From assembly GCF_022678645.1 (NCBI RefSeq), contig NZ_JALBWV010000016.1, forward strand, positions 1 through 64,000: 64,000 nt of DNA, in the 5' to 3' direction. The notes under the pieces were generated by a model. That model saw nothing but the letters and a program-made list of their open reading frames with translations, did no database searches and was not told the origin of the DNA. The DNA comes from Saccharopolyspora soli. Lineage in GTDB: Bacteria > Actinomycetota > Actinomycetes > Mycobacteriales > Pseudonocardiaceae. The position numbers and the translations under genes were made by a program. This document shows, one piece after another, positions 17,122 through 25,129 of this stretch (positions within the stretch are counted from its first letter, which is position 1; each line of letters starts with the position of its first letter).

Positions 17122-17128
17122 CAACAAA

Positions 17129-18286
17129 TCACGCTGCTCGTAAGGTGCGGCCGACCAGGAGCATCCGGAGGGTCCGGGCGGTGGCGTCCGCGATCAGCTC
17201 CGGGGCGCGGCTGATCGCGTCGGCCAGCTCCACCGGTCCGGTCACGATGCCGGTGATCGCGTCGATCCCGTGCTCGTAGCTGGTGTCCGCGCCGGGGCCG
17301 ATGGTGCCGCACAACGCGATCACCGGCTTGCCGTGCCGCTTCGCCCGCCGCGCCACCTCGGTGGGGATCTTGCCGAGCGCGGTGGACGCGTCGATCGCAC
17401 CCTCCGCGGTGATCACCAGGTCGGCGGCCCGCAACCGCTGCTCCAGGTCGCTGCTCTCGATGAACACGTCGAACCGCGACGCCAACCGCGCGCCGAGTCC
17501 ACCAGCCAGCCCGGCGCCGAGTCCACCCGACGCGCCGCTGCCGGGCAGCTCGGCGAACTCGATGCCGCAGTGCTGCCGCAGGGTGTCCGCCCAGCTCCGC
17601 ATGGCCGCGGCGAGCTGCTCGACCTGCTCCGGCGACGCGCCTTTCTGCGGCCCGTAGCAACGCGCGACGCCGTTCGGCCCGCACAGCACGTTCTTCGGGT
17701 TCACCGCGACGGTGATGTCCACTTCGGACAGTCGCGGATCCAGGCCACCGACGTCAAGTCGACGGGCTCGGCCCAGCTCCGCGCCGCCACGGCCCACCTC
17801 CGCTCCGTCGGCGTCCAGCACCCGAGCACCCAGCGCCTGCAGCGCACCCGCGCCGCCGTCGCAGATCCCGGAATCCCCGCAGCCGATGATGATCTTCGCC
17901 ACGTCGGCGTCCAGCGCGGCGGCGATCAGCTCGCCGACACCGAAGCTGGTCGTGGCACCGGGATCGCGCTGGTCCGGCGGCACCAGGGAAAGCCCAGCGG
18001 CGGCGGCCATCTCCACGAAAGCAGTGCGCGGACCGGCACCGCCGAGCAACGTGAAGTACGAGTCCACCGGCTTGCCGACCGGGCCGGTGACCACGACCGG
18101 GACCAGTTCGCCACCGGTCGACCTGGCCAGCAGCCGCGCCGAGCCTTCGCCGCCGTCGATCAGCGGGATGGTGTCGATGATCGCGGCCGGAACCACCCGG
18201 CGAATGCCGGTGCGGATTCCGGTGGCGACCGCGTCGGCGTCCAGGCATTCCTTGAAGCCGCTCGGGGCGACGGCGAAACGCAACAT
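17129..18286 (-). CDS. Glycerate kinase
   Basis: This 385-aa type-I (GarK/GlxK-fold) glycerate kinase phosphorylates D-glycerate with ATP. Recognisable stretches are APSGFKECLDA at the N-terminus, PLIDGGEG (about residue 43), GCGDSGICDGGAGALQALG (about 138) and the C-terminal LCGTIGPGAD. ATG start with AGGAGA 6-7 nt upstream. It follows the SLC13 permease gene by 9 bp, so the pair is one transcript and suggests uptake and use of glycerate or a related hydroxyacid (inference). Confidence 0.92.
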   Translation of the reverse strand: MLRFAVAPSGFKECLDADAVATGIRTGIRRVVPAAIIDTIPLIDGGEGSARLLARSTGGELVPVVVTGPVGKPVDSYFTLLGGAGPRTAFVEMAAAAGLSLVPPDQRDPGATTSFGVGELIAAALDADVAKIIIGCGDSGICDGGAGALQALGARVLDADGAEVGRGGAELGRARRLDVGGLDPRLSEVDITVAVNPKNVLCGPNGVARCYGPQKGASPEQVEQLAAAMRSWADTLRQHCGIEFAELPGSGASGGLGAGLAGGLGARLASRFDVFIESSDLEQRLRAADLVITAEGAIDASTALGKIPTEVARRAKRHGKPVIALCGTIGPGADTSYEHGIDAITGIVTGPVELADAISRAPELIADATARTLRMLLVGRTLRAA

Positions 18287-18295
18287 GATCTTCTC

Positions 18296-19828
18296 CTAAT
18301 CGTGGACGTATCCGGTCAACGGCAGGCCGAGCACCGGCCAGACGAACAGGGCGAACAGCACGACCAGCGCACCCAATGCGGGGCCGAGCAGGACCGACAG
18401 CTTCAGCAGGTCGCGCGGGGTGTAGGTGGGGGCTTGGTCGAGCCGGGCGAACATCGCCACCGGCTTCGCCGAGGAGGGCAGCGTGTGGCAGAAGCCTGCG
18501 GCCGCGGTCGAGGCGAACGCCAACGCCATCGGGTTCATGCCGACCGCGAAGGCGGCGGGCACGACCAGCGGGATGAGCACCGACGACCGCGCGGAGCGCG
18601 ACTGCACCAGCAGATGCGCGGCGATGCTCAGCGCGACGACGGTGCTCAGCATGGTCATGACGTCGCCGCCGACCAGTGCCTTCCCGGCGATCCACGCTGC
18701 GGCCCCGGACTCGGTCAACGCCGTGCCGAGCGCGCTGGTAGCGGCCATGAACAGCAGCAGCGACCAGGGGATTTCGCCGATGGCCGCGCCGATGCGCACC
18801 GTGCCGACTCGCGGTGCGGTGATCAACAGCGCTCCGGCCAACGCGATCAGCGCAGGTGACAGGTCGTGCAGCGATTCGGTGCTCCACAGCACCACGACAG
18901 CCGCGAGCAGCGCGGCGGCGCGGATCTCGGCCCGTTGCAGCTGCGCCGGAACTTCCAACTGCCCGCGCAGCCCGGCCGCATCGACGCGCAGCCGGGCGCG
19001 ACGGTCCCGGTGGCGGGTGAACAGCAGTAGCACCAGTTCGGCGGCCAGGTGCGAGCTGACCACCGCGAACGGCAGCCCCCACAGCAGCCACTCGCCGAAA
19101 CCGATGCCCTCATCGATCGTGGCGTCCAGGATCTGGCTGGTGATCAGGTGCGCGCCCGCCCCGACCAGCGTGGCGATCGCGGACAGCAGCACCACGGTCG
19201 GGAACAGCACCGCGAGGGCGCGGACCAGTCGCGGCCGGTCCGGGAACGCGGCGGCCAGCGCGAGGTAGATGGGCAGCACCAGCGCTGCCCGGCCGCTGGT
19301 GCTCGGCACCAGCAGCGCGGTGCCCACCAGGCCGAGGGTGATCAGGTGCACCAGTCCGCGCGCGGATCGGGCGCGACCGATCAGCGCGATAGCCAGCCGC
19401 GCGGGCAGCCCGGTCTTGTTGATCCCGGCGGCCAAGATGAACGCCGCCACCAGCAACCAGATCTGGTCCTCACCGAGTGCCTCGAACAGCTCCTCGGAAT
19501 CCAGTGCGCCCAGCACGACGAGCACAGCGGCCGCGGCCAGTGCCACGAAGGTGTCGTCGATGCGGTTGCGCGTCCAACCGATCACCGCCGCGGCGAACAC
19601 CAGGATGGTGAGCAGCCCGGACCGGTCGAGCTGCCCCGGCCCGGCGACGTCCGGCATGGTCAACACGGCCAACGCGCCGAGCAGCGCGAGCGCACCGCAG
19701 GTGATCCCGATGGCCCAACCGCGTCCGGCGCGCGGATCGGACGCCATGCCGGTGCTGCGCACCGGGCTCGTGGCGTAGTCGGTGCGCACCCGCGTCTTGG
19801 CGTCCTGCTGGCCGTTCATGGTGTCCAC
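18296..19828 (-). CDS. SLC13 (DASS) family permease
   Basis: This 510-aa carrier has a hydrophilic N-terminus of about 40 residues and 11-13 membrane helices. Two pseudo-symmetric Thr/Ser-rich segments typical of DASS/SLC13 Na+/dicarboxylate carriers are visible (STSGRAALVLPIYLA around residue 175; QSRSARSSVLIPLVVPAAFA around 410). GTG start; Met4 or the later MASDPRAG are possible starts. First gene of a two-gene operon with glycerate kinase, so the substrate may be glycerate or a precursor rather than a dicarboxylate (inference). Confidence 0.85.
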   Translation of the reverse strand: MDTMNGQQDAKTRVRTDYATSPVRSTGMASDPRAGRGWAIGITCGALALLGALAVLTMPDVAGPGQLDRSGLLTILVFAAAVIGWTRNRIDDTFVALAAAAVLVVLGALDSEELFEALGEDQIWLLVAAFILAAGINKTGLPARLAIALIGRARSARGLVHLITLGLVGTALLVPSTSGRAALVLPIYLALAAAFPDRPRLVRALAVLFPTVVLLSAIATLVGAGAHLITSQILDATIDEGIGFGEWLLWGLPFAVVSSHLAAELVLLLFTRHRDRRARLRVDAAGLRGQLEVPAQLQRAEIRAAALLAAVVVLWSTESLHDLSPALIALAGALLITAPRVGTVRIGAAIGEIPWSLLLFMAATSALGTALTESGAAAWIAGKALVGGDVMTMLSTVVALSIAAHLLVQSRSARSSVLIPLVVPAAFAVGMNPMALAFASTAAAGFCHTLPSSAKPVAMFARLDQAPTYTPRDLLKLSVLLGPALGALVVLFALFVWPVLGLPLTGYVHD

Positions 19829-19890
19829 GATCTGTCCCGCCGCTGAGCGGTGGGTGAACGGCCGGTGAGGAGAGCTTCATGTTCTGCACA

Positions 19891-19914
19891 CCTGTCCACA
19901 GCCCTGTGGACAGG
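19891..19914. repeat. Palindrome CCTGTCCACAG / CTGTGGACAGG
   Basis: Perfect 11-bp arms with a 2-nt centre, 63 bp upstream of the SLC13 gene. The arms contain DnaA-box-like CTGTCCACA. Could be an operator for the SLC13 operon or a cruciform site. Confidence 0.6.
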
Positions 19915-19960
19915 TTCATTCCCAGTGGTTTGACCTGCGGAAATGATTCAAGAAATGGGA

Positions 19961-20006
19961 AGTTGTGCACAGCTGTGGAGAAAGTTATCCACAGCTGTGC
20001 ACAACT
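19961..20006. terminator. 19-bp-stem hairpin made of DnaA-box-like words, after the EamA gene
   Basis: Arms AGTTGTGCACAGCTGTGGA (19961-19979) and TCCACAGCTGTGCACAACT (19988-20006) are perfect with an 8-nt loop, 2 bp past the EamA stop codon. TTATCCACA, the classical DnaA box, spans 19985-19993. Best read as the EamA terminator; the DnaA link is inference. Confidence 0.75.
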
Positions 20007-20008
20007 CG

Positions 20009-20908
20009 TCACCGGCGAGTGCTGACCATTACCAGCCCGATGCCGATGAGCCCGATGCCGCACCACGCGGCCACCCCGAGCCGTTCCCCGACGACGAGGA
20101 CGCCCAGCAGCGCCGCCACCACCGGCTCCAGCAGGCTCAGCGTCGTCGCGACGCTGGTCGACGTGTGGCGCAGCCCAGCGCCGAACAGCACGTAGGCCAG
20201 GCACATCGGGATGACCGCGAGGTAGCCCGCGACCACCAGCCCGGACATGGCACCGAGCAGCGGTCCGCCGGTGATCGCCAGGATCGGCAGCAGCACGAGA
20301 GCACCGGCGCCGAACATCGCGCCCATCACCCCGCGCGACCCGTGGCCGCCGCGCATCATCCGCCCGGCCGCCCACGAGTACACGACGTACGCGGCACCGC
20401 CGAGCAGGCCGAGCAGTGCGCCCAGCACGACGTCGGAGCCCGCGCCGGTCTCGCCGCCACCGGTGATCAGCAGGAGGCCAAGCACCGACACCGCCGCGGC
20501 CAGGGCCCACCGGCCGTCCAGCCGCACGCCGTCGAGGAGGCGTTCCAAGATCGCGGCGAAAACCGGCGCCGAGCCGAGCGTGACGACGGTGCCGATGGCG
20601 ACTCCGGCGAGCGCCATCGACGAGTAGAACGCCAGCGGGTACACCGCCACGGCCAGGGCGCCCACGAGCAGCAGTCCGATCCGCCCGGACCGCAGCACGG
20701 CCAGTGCCGATGGACCGCCGAGCGCGAGCAGCAGCAGGCCGCCGACGCCCATCGTGGCCGCCCCGATCGACAGCGGACTGGCGGCTGCCGGGGCGAAGCT
20801 GGCGGCCGTTCCGGTGGTGCCCCACAGGGCTGAAGCGAGCAGCACCGGCAGCGGGCCGGACACGAAAGTCCGGGCAGCGCTGGGTGCGGTGAGCAATTCG
20901 TTGGACAC
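20009..20908 (-). CDS. EamA/DMT family transporter (RhaT/YdcZ-like exporter)
   Basis: This 299-aa protein has ten hydrophobic helices in two EamA repeats (first starting LLASALWGTTGTAASF, second LGALLGLLGGAAYVVYSWAAG). EamA members export amino acids, purines or other metabolites; the substrate cannot be read. I start it at GTG 20908 (VSNELLTAPSA), with GGAAGAG 7 nt upstream. The frame is open for 36 more codons upstream, but that part is Arg/Cys-rich and not membrane-like. A perfect hairpin at 20989-21011 lies in its upstream region and could regulate it. Confidence 0.85.
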   Translation of the reverse strand: MSNELLTAPSAARTFVSGPLPVLLASALWGTTGTAASFAPAAASPLSIGAATMGVGGLLLLALGGPSALAVLRSGRIGLLLVGALAVAVYPLAFYSSMALAGVAIGTVVTLGSAPVFAAILERLLDGVRLDGRWALAAAVSVLGLLLITGGGETGAGSDVVLGALLGLLGGAAYVVYSWAAGRMMRGGHGSRGVMGAMFGAGALVLLPILAITGGPLLGAMSGLVVAGYLAVIPMCLAYVLFGAGLRHTSTSVATTLSLLEPVVAALLGVLVVGERLGVAAWCGIGLIGIGLVMVSTRR

Positions 20909-20983
20909 AGTGAACTCTTCCGTTCGCGAACCAGCAGGGAATCGTCGAACGGGCGCGGTGCGGTTGCGGGTGCAACTACGCGA

Positions 20984-21052
20984 CTGAACCGGACAGCTGC
21001 GTGCTGTCCGGGTCATCGGGAAATCCGCCGCCCGTCAGCGGGACGGCGGCGG
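20984..21052. promoter_or_regulatory. Two hairpins in the divergent region before EamA and baeRF genes
   Basis: CCGGACAGC/GCTGTCCGG (9-bp arms, 5-nt loop, about 20989-21011) and CCGCCGCCCGTC/GGACGGCGGCGG (imperfect, 21025-21052) lie back to back, 80-150 bp upstream of the EamA start. They could form an attenuator-like leader for the exporter; no riboswitch class is recognised. Confidence 0.35.
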
Positions 21053-21191
21053 AAGAACGCGATGCCAATGCGAGTTCACGCGGTACACCCTAACCGGCCG
21101 ACCACGCGTTTCGAAACATCTCGCGCCGCCCTGCCGGTTCCCCGCACCGTCGGTAACGTCGCTGGTCCGGACGTTTTCCGGGGAGGTTCCG

Positions 21192-22319
21192 ATGGCGATC
21201 TTGCACACCGACATCCCGACGCGGACGCAGGTCGACGGGCTGCTGACCGCACGCGCGCCGGAGAGCGTGTCGCTGTACCTGCCGACGAACCCGGCCTCCA
21301 ACGGCGAGGCCGAGCGCATCGAGCTGCAGAACCTGACCAACGAGGCGCTGGAGCAGCTCCGGACCGCCGGAGCGGACAAGGACGCCATCGCCGAGCTGGC
21401 CGAACACCTCGCCGACCTCGCCGAGGACGACGAGTTCTTCCGGTACCAGGCACGCAGTCTCGCGGTGTTCGCCACCCCGGCGGCGATCAACACCTTCCGA
21501 CTGCCCAACCACCTGCGGGCAGCCGTGGAGGTTTCGGACCGGTTCCACCTAAAACCGCTGCTGCGCTCGATCACCTTCCCGCAGACCGCGCTGGTGCTGG
21601 CGCTGGCGCAGAACTCGGTGCGGCTGCTGGAAGTCGTGCCCGAGATGGATCCGGTGACCATCGACGTGCCGGGCATGCCGACGGACATCGACAGCGCGGT
21701 GGGCCGGGCCTTCACCGCCGACCGGTCGCGGATGCGCCGGTTGCAGGCCGACGAGGGCAAGAAGGTGCGCATCCGGCAGTTCGCCCGGCAGGTCGACCGC
21801 GCGCTGCGGCCCGTGCTGCGCGGCGACGTGCCGCTGATCCTCGCCGCGACCGAGCCGTTGCAGAGCATCTTCCGCTCGGTCAGCGGTGCCCCGGAGCTCG
21901 CCGGGATCGGCCTGACCGGCAATCCGGAGGAGAGCAGCGACCGGGAGCTGGGCTCGGCGGCCCGCGACGTCCTCGACGACCTGCATGCCGACCGGCTGCG
22001 CGAGCTGCACCGGCTGTTCGAGCGGCGCACCGGGCAGGGCCGGACGATCACCGACATCTCCGACGTGGCCCGGCAGGCGACGATGGGCGCGGTCGACACA
22101 GTCTTCGTCGACATCGACAACACGGTGCCGGGTTTCATCGACGACGCGGGAGCGGTCCGGTTCGAGGACACCGACGACGCCGTGGCCTACGGCGTGGTGG
22201 ACGAGATCGCGCGCCGCGTCTGGCTGACCGGCGGACAAGTCCTCGCGCTGCGCCGCGAGGACATCCCGGGCAGTGGCGAAACCGCAGCGATCCTCCGCTA
22301 CACGACCATGAGGTCGTGA
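21192..22319 (+). CDS. baeRF-type (bacterial eRF1-like) protein
   Basis: This 375-aa protein shows the layout of bacterial archaeo-eukaryotic release-factor-like proteins: an N-terminal domain with VSLYLPTNPAS, a central domain (VLALAQNSVRLLEV) and an eRF1 domain-3-like end (TVFVDIDNTVPGFIDD). Length and the SLYLPT...NLTNEA pattern suggest baeRF family 11 (from memory). These are predicted ribosome-associated stress or rescue factors with no established activity. ATG with GGGGAGG 5 nt upstream. Monocistronic; its stop codon lies inside the shared terminator with the response regulator gene. Confidence 0.75.
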   Translation: MAILHTDIPTRTQVDGLLTARAPESVSLYLPTNPASNGEAERIELQNLTNEALEQLRTAGADKDAIAELAEHLADLAEDDEFFRYQARSLAVFATPAAINTFRLPNHLRAAVEVSDRFHLKPLLRSITFPQTALVLALAQNSVRLLEVVPEMDPVTIDVPGMPTDIDSAVGRAFTADRSRMRRLQADEGKKVRIRQFARQVDRALRPVLRGDVPLILAATEPLQSIFRSVSGAPELAGIGLTGNPEESSDRELGSAARDVLDDLHADRLRELHRLFERRTGQGRTITDISDVARQATMGAVDTVFVDIDNTVPGFIDDAGAVRFEDTDDAVAYGVVDEIARRVWLTGGQVLALRREDIPGSGETAAILRYTTMRS

Positions 22320-22360
22320 GTGCGAAAACCGGCTCCAACCGGCTTTCGCGCTCACGACCT
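22311..22360. terminator. Nested bidirectional terminator, outer stem AGGTCGTGAG
   Basis: Outer arms AGGTCGTGAG (22311-22320) and CTCACGACCT (22351-22360) enclose GCGAAA..CCGG / CCGG..TTTCGC. It overlaps the stop codons of both convergent genes (baeRF on + and response regulator on -). Confidence 0.8.
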
Positions 22361-23022
22361 CAGACGCCCAGGCGGTAGCCCATGCCTCGGACGGTTCGGA
22401 TGCGTTCGATGCCGATCTTGCGGCGCAGGGCGCGCACGTAGACGTCGACCACGTTGGAACCGGGGTCGAAGTCGTAGCCCCACACGTGCGACAGGATCTG
22501 CTCGCGGGAGAGCACCTGCCCGGCGTGCCGCAGGAACAGCTCCAACATCGCGAACTCCCGCGCCGTCAGGTCCACGGTGCCCTCCGGCACCTGCGCGCGA
22601 CGGGTGCGCAGGTCCAACGAGAGCTCGCCGTCGCGCAGCACCGTGACCTCCGGGACCCGGTCGACCGGCCGCAGCCGCAGCCGCACCCGCGCGAGCAGCT
22701 CCTCGAACCGGAACGGTTTGGTCATGTAGTCGTCCGCGCCGCCCTCCAGCCCGGCGACCGTGTCGTGCACCGTGTCCCGCGCGGTCAGGATGATCACCGG
22801 CACGGTCACGTGCTGGGCGCGCACCGCCCGCAACACCGAGAAGCCGTCCTTGCCGGGCAGTCCCAGGTCGAGCACCACCAGGTCGAAATCGCCGGTGAGC
22901 AGGTAGTCCAGCGCGGTGTCGCCGTCGCCGACGACGGTCGTGGTGAAACCGTTGGCCCGCAACCCCTTCTCGATGAAGGCCGCGATGCGCGCTTCGTCCT
23001 CGACGATCAGGATCTTGCTCAC
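22360..23022 (-). CDS. OmpR-family response regulator
   Basis: This 220-aa DNA-binding regulator has a receiver domain with acidic pocket VEDE, phospho-acceptor Asp52 (VVLDLGLPG), Thr in ILTARD and Lys in TKPF. A winged-helix output domain (about residues 125-220) ends VRTVRGMGYRLGV. GTG start with GAGAGG about 11 nt upstream. The sensor kinase gene lies 200 bp away on the same strand, upstream in transcription, and is the obvious partner. Confidence 0.93.
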   Translation of the reverse strand: MSKILIVEDEARIAAFIEKGLRANGFTTTVVGDGDTALDYLLTGDFDLVVLDLGLPGKDGFSVLRAVRAQHVTVPVIILTARDTVHDTVAGLEGGADDYMTKPFRFEELLARVRLRLRPVDRVPEVTVLRDGELSLDLRTRRAQVPEGTVDLTAREFAMLELFLRHAGQVLSREQILSHVWGYDFDPGSNVVDVYVRALRRKIGIERIRTVRGMGYRLGV

Positions 23023-23221
23023 TGGCTGTCCGCCTCTCCGCGTTTCTCAGTGGTGGTTGCGTTCAGCTGAATCTCCCGTTTCGTGGTTTCTTGTGGCTGG
23101 TTTGCGTCACGGTCCCCTGGGGTGCGGTTGAGGGGGACTGAGGTTGACGCAGGGCTACTCACGCGTTGATCTCCTCGGTCCCGCACCCGGTCGGTCGAAT
23201 GAGGAGGCGAGCAGGTTTTCC

Positions 23222-24727
23222 TCATGCGACCTCCTCGGTCGGGTTGTGCGGCGGGAACGCGGGGAGTTCCAGGCCGAAGGTGGCGCCCCGGCCCGGTTCG
23301 GACACCACCCGCACCCGGCCGTGGTGCGCGTCCGCGATGGCCTTGACGATCGCCAGACCGAGCCCGGCGCCGCCCTTGCCGTGGCTGCTGCCGTGCGTGA
23401 AGCGGTCGAAGATCTTCTCCACCTCGCCCGGATCGACGCCGGGGCCGTGATCGGTCACCCACAGCGACACCGTGCCGCCCGCCGCGGCCGATCCGATGCG
23501 GATCTCCGAGCCCTGCTCGGTGTGCTGCACGGCGTTCTGCGCCAGTTGCACCATGGCCTGGGTGATCCGCTGCTCGTCGACCATCACCTGGCCCTCGCCG
23601 ATGTCGGCGAGCACCCAGCGGCGGTCCGCCAGCGACCGCACCTTGGCCTCGATGTCGCTGGTCAGCTCGGCCAGCGGAACCGGTGCCGGGGTGACGAAAT
23701 CGGGCCGGTCGGCCTTGGCCAGCACCAGCAGGTCGTTGACGATGCGGGTCATCCGGTCCAACTCGTCGGTGCACAGCCGCACCACTTCCTCGCGTTCGGC
23801 CGGATCGTCGCCGAGCAGCTCCAGGTTGCCGCGCACGATCGTGATCGGCGTCCGCAGTTCGTGCCCGGCGTCGTCGACGAACTCGCGCTGGATGCGGAAG
23901 GCGTCCTCCAACCGGTCGAGCATCGCGTTGAACTGGTCGGCCAGCGCCGCGATGTCGTCCCGGCCCTCGACCGGGATGCGCCTGGTCAGGTCGTGCTCGC
24001 TGATCTCGGCCGCGGCCTGCCGCACGGCCCGCACCGGCGCCAGGATCAGCCCCGCCACCACCCACGACGACAGTGCGGCGAGCCCCACGCCGAGCGCGCT
24101 GACCAGCACCAACAACTGCACGGTTCGGTTGGCTTCGGCCATCGCCCCGGCGGTGTAGCGCTCGACGACGAACCAGGACTCCTCGCCCTGCTCGGACTGC
24201 GCCCGCACCTTGATCCATTCCATCGGTCCGATCGGGGTCTCGATCGTGCCGGAGTTGTTGGGGTGGGCAACGATCTGGTTCACCAGCGCTTGGTCCACGG
24301 CGAGCCGGTCGATGCGGTCCTCCTGCGCCTGGGGCAGCGGATGCAGGCCGGTGGGCGTTCGCCACACGCCGATCAGCGCTTCGTCGCGATCCGGGTACTG
24401 CTGGCCCAGGTAGGAGCCGAACAGCTGCTCCGGAGTGGTGAGCAGTTGCCCGGTGCGCGGGTCGCGGCCGGTCGCGGCGAAGGCGGCGAACTCCTGCGCC
24501 TCCTGCTCCAGCGACGCGGTGACCTGGTTGTCCACGTCGTTGTGCAGGAACTGGCGGACGATCAGGATCACCGCCAGGAGGACCACGAGCAGCACCAGCA
24601 GCAGCCAGCCCATGATCTGGGCGCGGGCCGGGATGCGGGTGCCGGTTCGGTTGGGGAGTTTCGGCAGCGGTCGAGTCGGCGTGCTCGGTTCAGCCGTCGC
24701 GGTCGTCGTCATCATCGTCGTCGTCAT
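23222..24727 (-). CDS. Sensor histidine kinase (HAMP, HisKA, HATPase)
   Basis: This roughly 501-aa membrane kinase has a short Thr-rich N-terminus, TM1 (GWLLLVLLVVLLAVILIV, about residues 38-60), an extracytoplasmic sensor part of about 140 residues, TM2, and a HAMP linker (ISEHDLTRRIPV). The HisKA phospho-His is in DDAGHELRTPITI, followed by an HATPase domain with N-box QNAVQHT, DHGPGV and GGAGLGLAIVKA. I start it at ATG 24727 (ATG 24712 possible). The start lies inside the poly-Asp codons of the upstream gene (38-nt out-of-frame overlap), so it is probably translationally coupled. Signal unknown; the partner regulator is at 22360-23022. Confidence 0.9.
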   Translation of the reverse strand: MTTTMMTTTATAEPSTPTRPLPKLPNRTGTRIPARAQIMGWLLLVLLVVLLAVILIVRQFLHNDVDNQVTASLEQEAQEFAAFAATGRDPRTGQLLTTPEQLFGSYLGQQYPDRDEALIGVWRTPTGLHPLPQAQEDRIDRLAVDQALVNQIVAHPNNSGTIETPIGPMEWIKVRAQSEQGEESWFVVERYTAGAMAEANRTVQLLVLVSALGVGLAALSSWVVAGLILAPVRAVRQAAAEISEHDLTRRIPVEGRDDIAALADQFNAMLDRLEDAFRIQREFVDDAGHELRTPITIVRGNLELLGDDPAEREEVVRLCTDELDRMTRIVNDLLVLAKADRPDFVTPAPVPLAELTSDIEAKVRSLADRRWVLADIGEGQVMVDEQRITQAMVQLAQNAVQHTEQGSEIRIGSAAAGGTVSLWVTDHGPGVDPGEVEKIFDRFTHGSSHGKGGAGLGLAIVKAIADAHHGRVRVVSEPGRGATFGLELPAFPPHNPTEEVA

Positions 24728-24944
24728 CGTCCGGCGGTGGCGGCGGCAGTTCGGCAGGTGGGTTGGTCGCGCCCGGCGCCGGTACGAGCTGCGTCGGCTC
24801 GGGTCCAGGTGAGCTGCCGATGCGCACGCTCGCCGGAACGTGGGGAGTGCGCGGCGCATCGGTGAGCGCGAAGCTCACCAGCACCGCGGCGATCGGCAGC
24901 GCCAGCGCTGCGATCAGCAGGACTGCCTTCGGAACCGACCTCAT
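24690..24944 (-). CDS. Small secreted hydrophilic protein with poly-Asp tail
   Basis: This 84-aa protein has an N-terminal hydrophobic helix (residues 5-26, signal peptide or anchor), then a Pro-rich segment (ASVRIGSSPGPEPT..., PPPPP) and a run of ten Asp before RDG. Proteins annotated as small secreted hydrophilic proteins occur next to two-component systems in actinobacteria (knowledge of annotation, function undefined). The Asp run could bind Ca2+ or Mg2+ outside the cell and may relate to the sensor (inference). ATG 24944 with GGGTGG upstream; its 3' end overlaps the kinase start. Confidence 0.75.
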   Translation of the reverse strand: MRSVPKAVLLIAALALPIAAVLVSFALTDAPRTPHVPASVRIGSSPGPEPTQLVPAPGATNPPAELPPPPPDDDDDDDDDDRDG

Positions 24945-25090
24945 GCCTGCCACCCTGGTGCCCGGTCGCGAGCTGAGCATGAAAACAAGATGAGAACCTC
25001 TTCATCTGCTGCCGGGATTTCGCATCGCGGAAACCGCTCAGATCCGCAACGGTATTTCGGCGTCGCACCACGTTCGCTGACCGGGGACGC

Positions 25091-25096
25091 TAGCCT
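25091..25096 (+). promoter_or_regulatory. -10 box TAGCCT for the glycosyltransferase fusion gene
   Basis: TAGCCT predicts a transcript start near 25104. That excludes the upstream in-frame GTG at 25100 and favours ATG 25130. Confidence 0.45.
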
Positions 25097-25129
25097 GCTG
25101 TGGGATTTTCATACGCGGTGAGGGACCGG

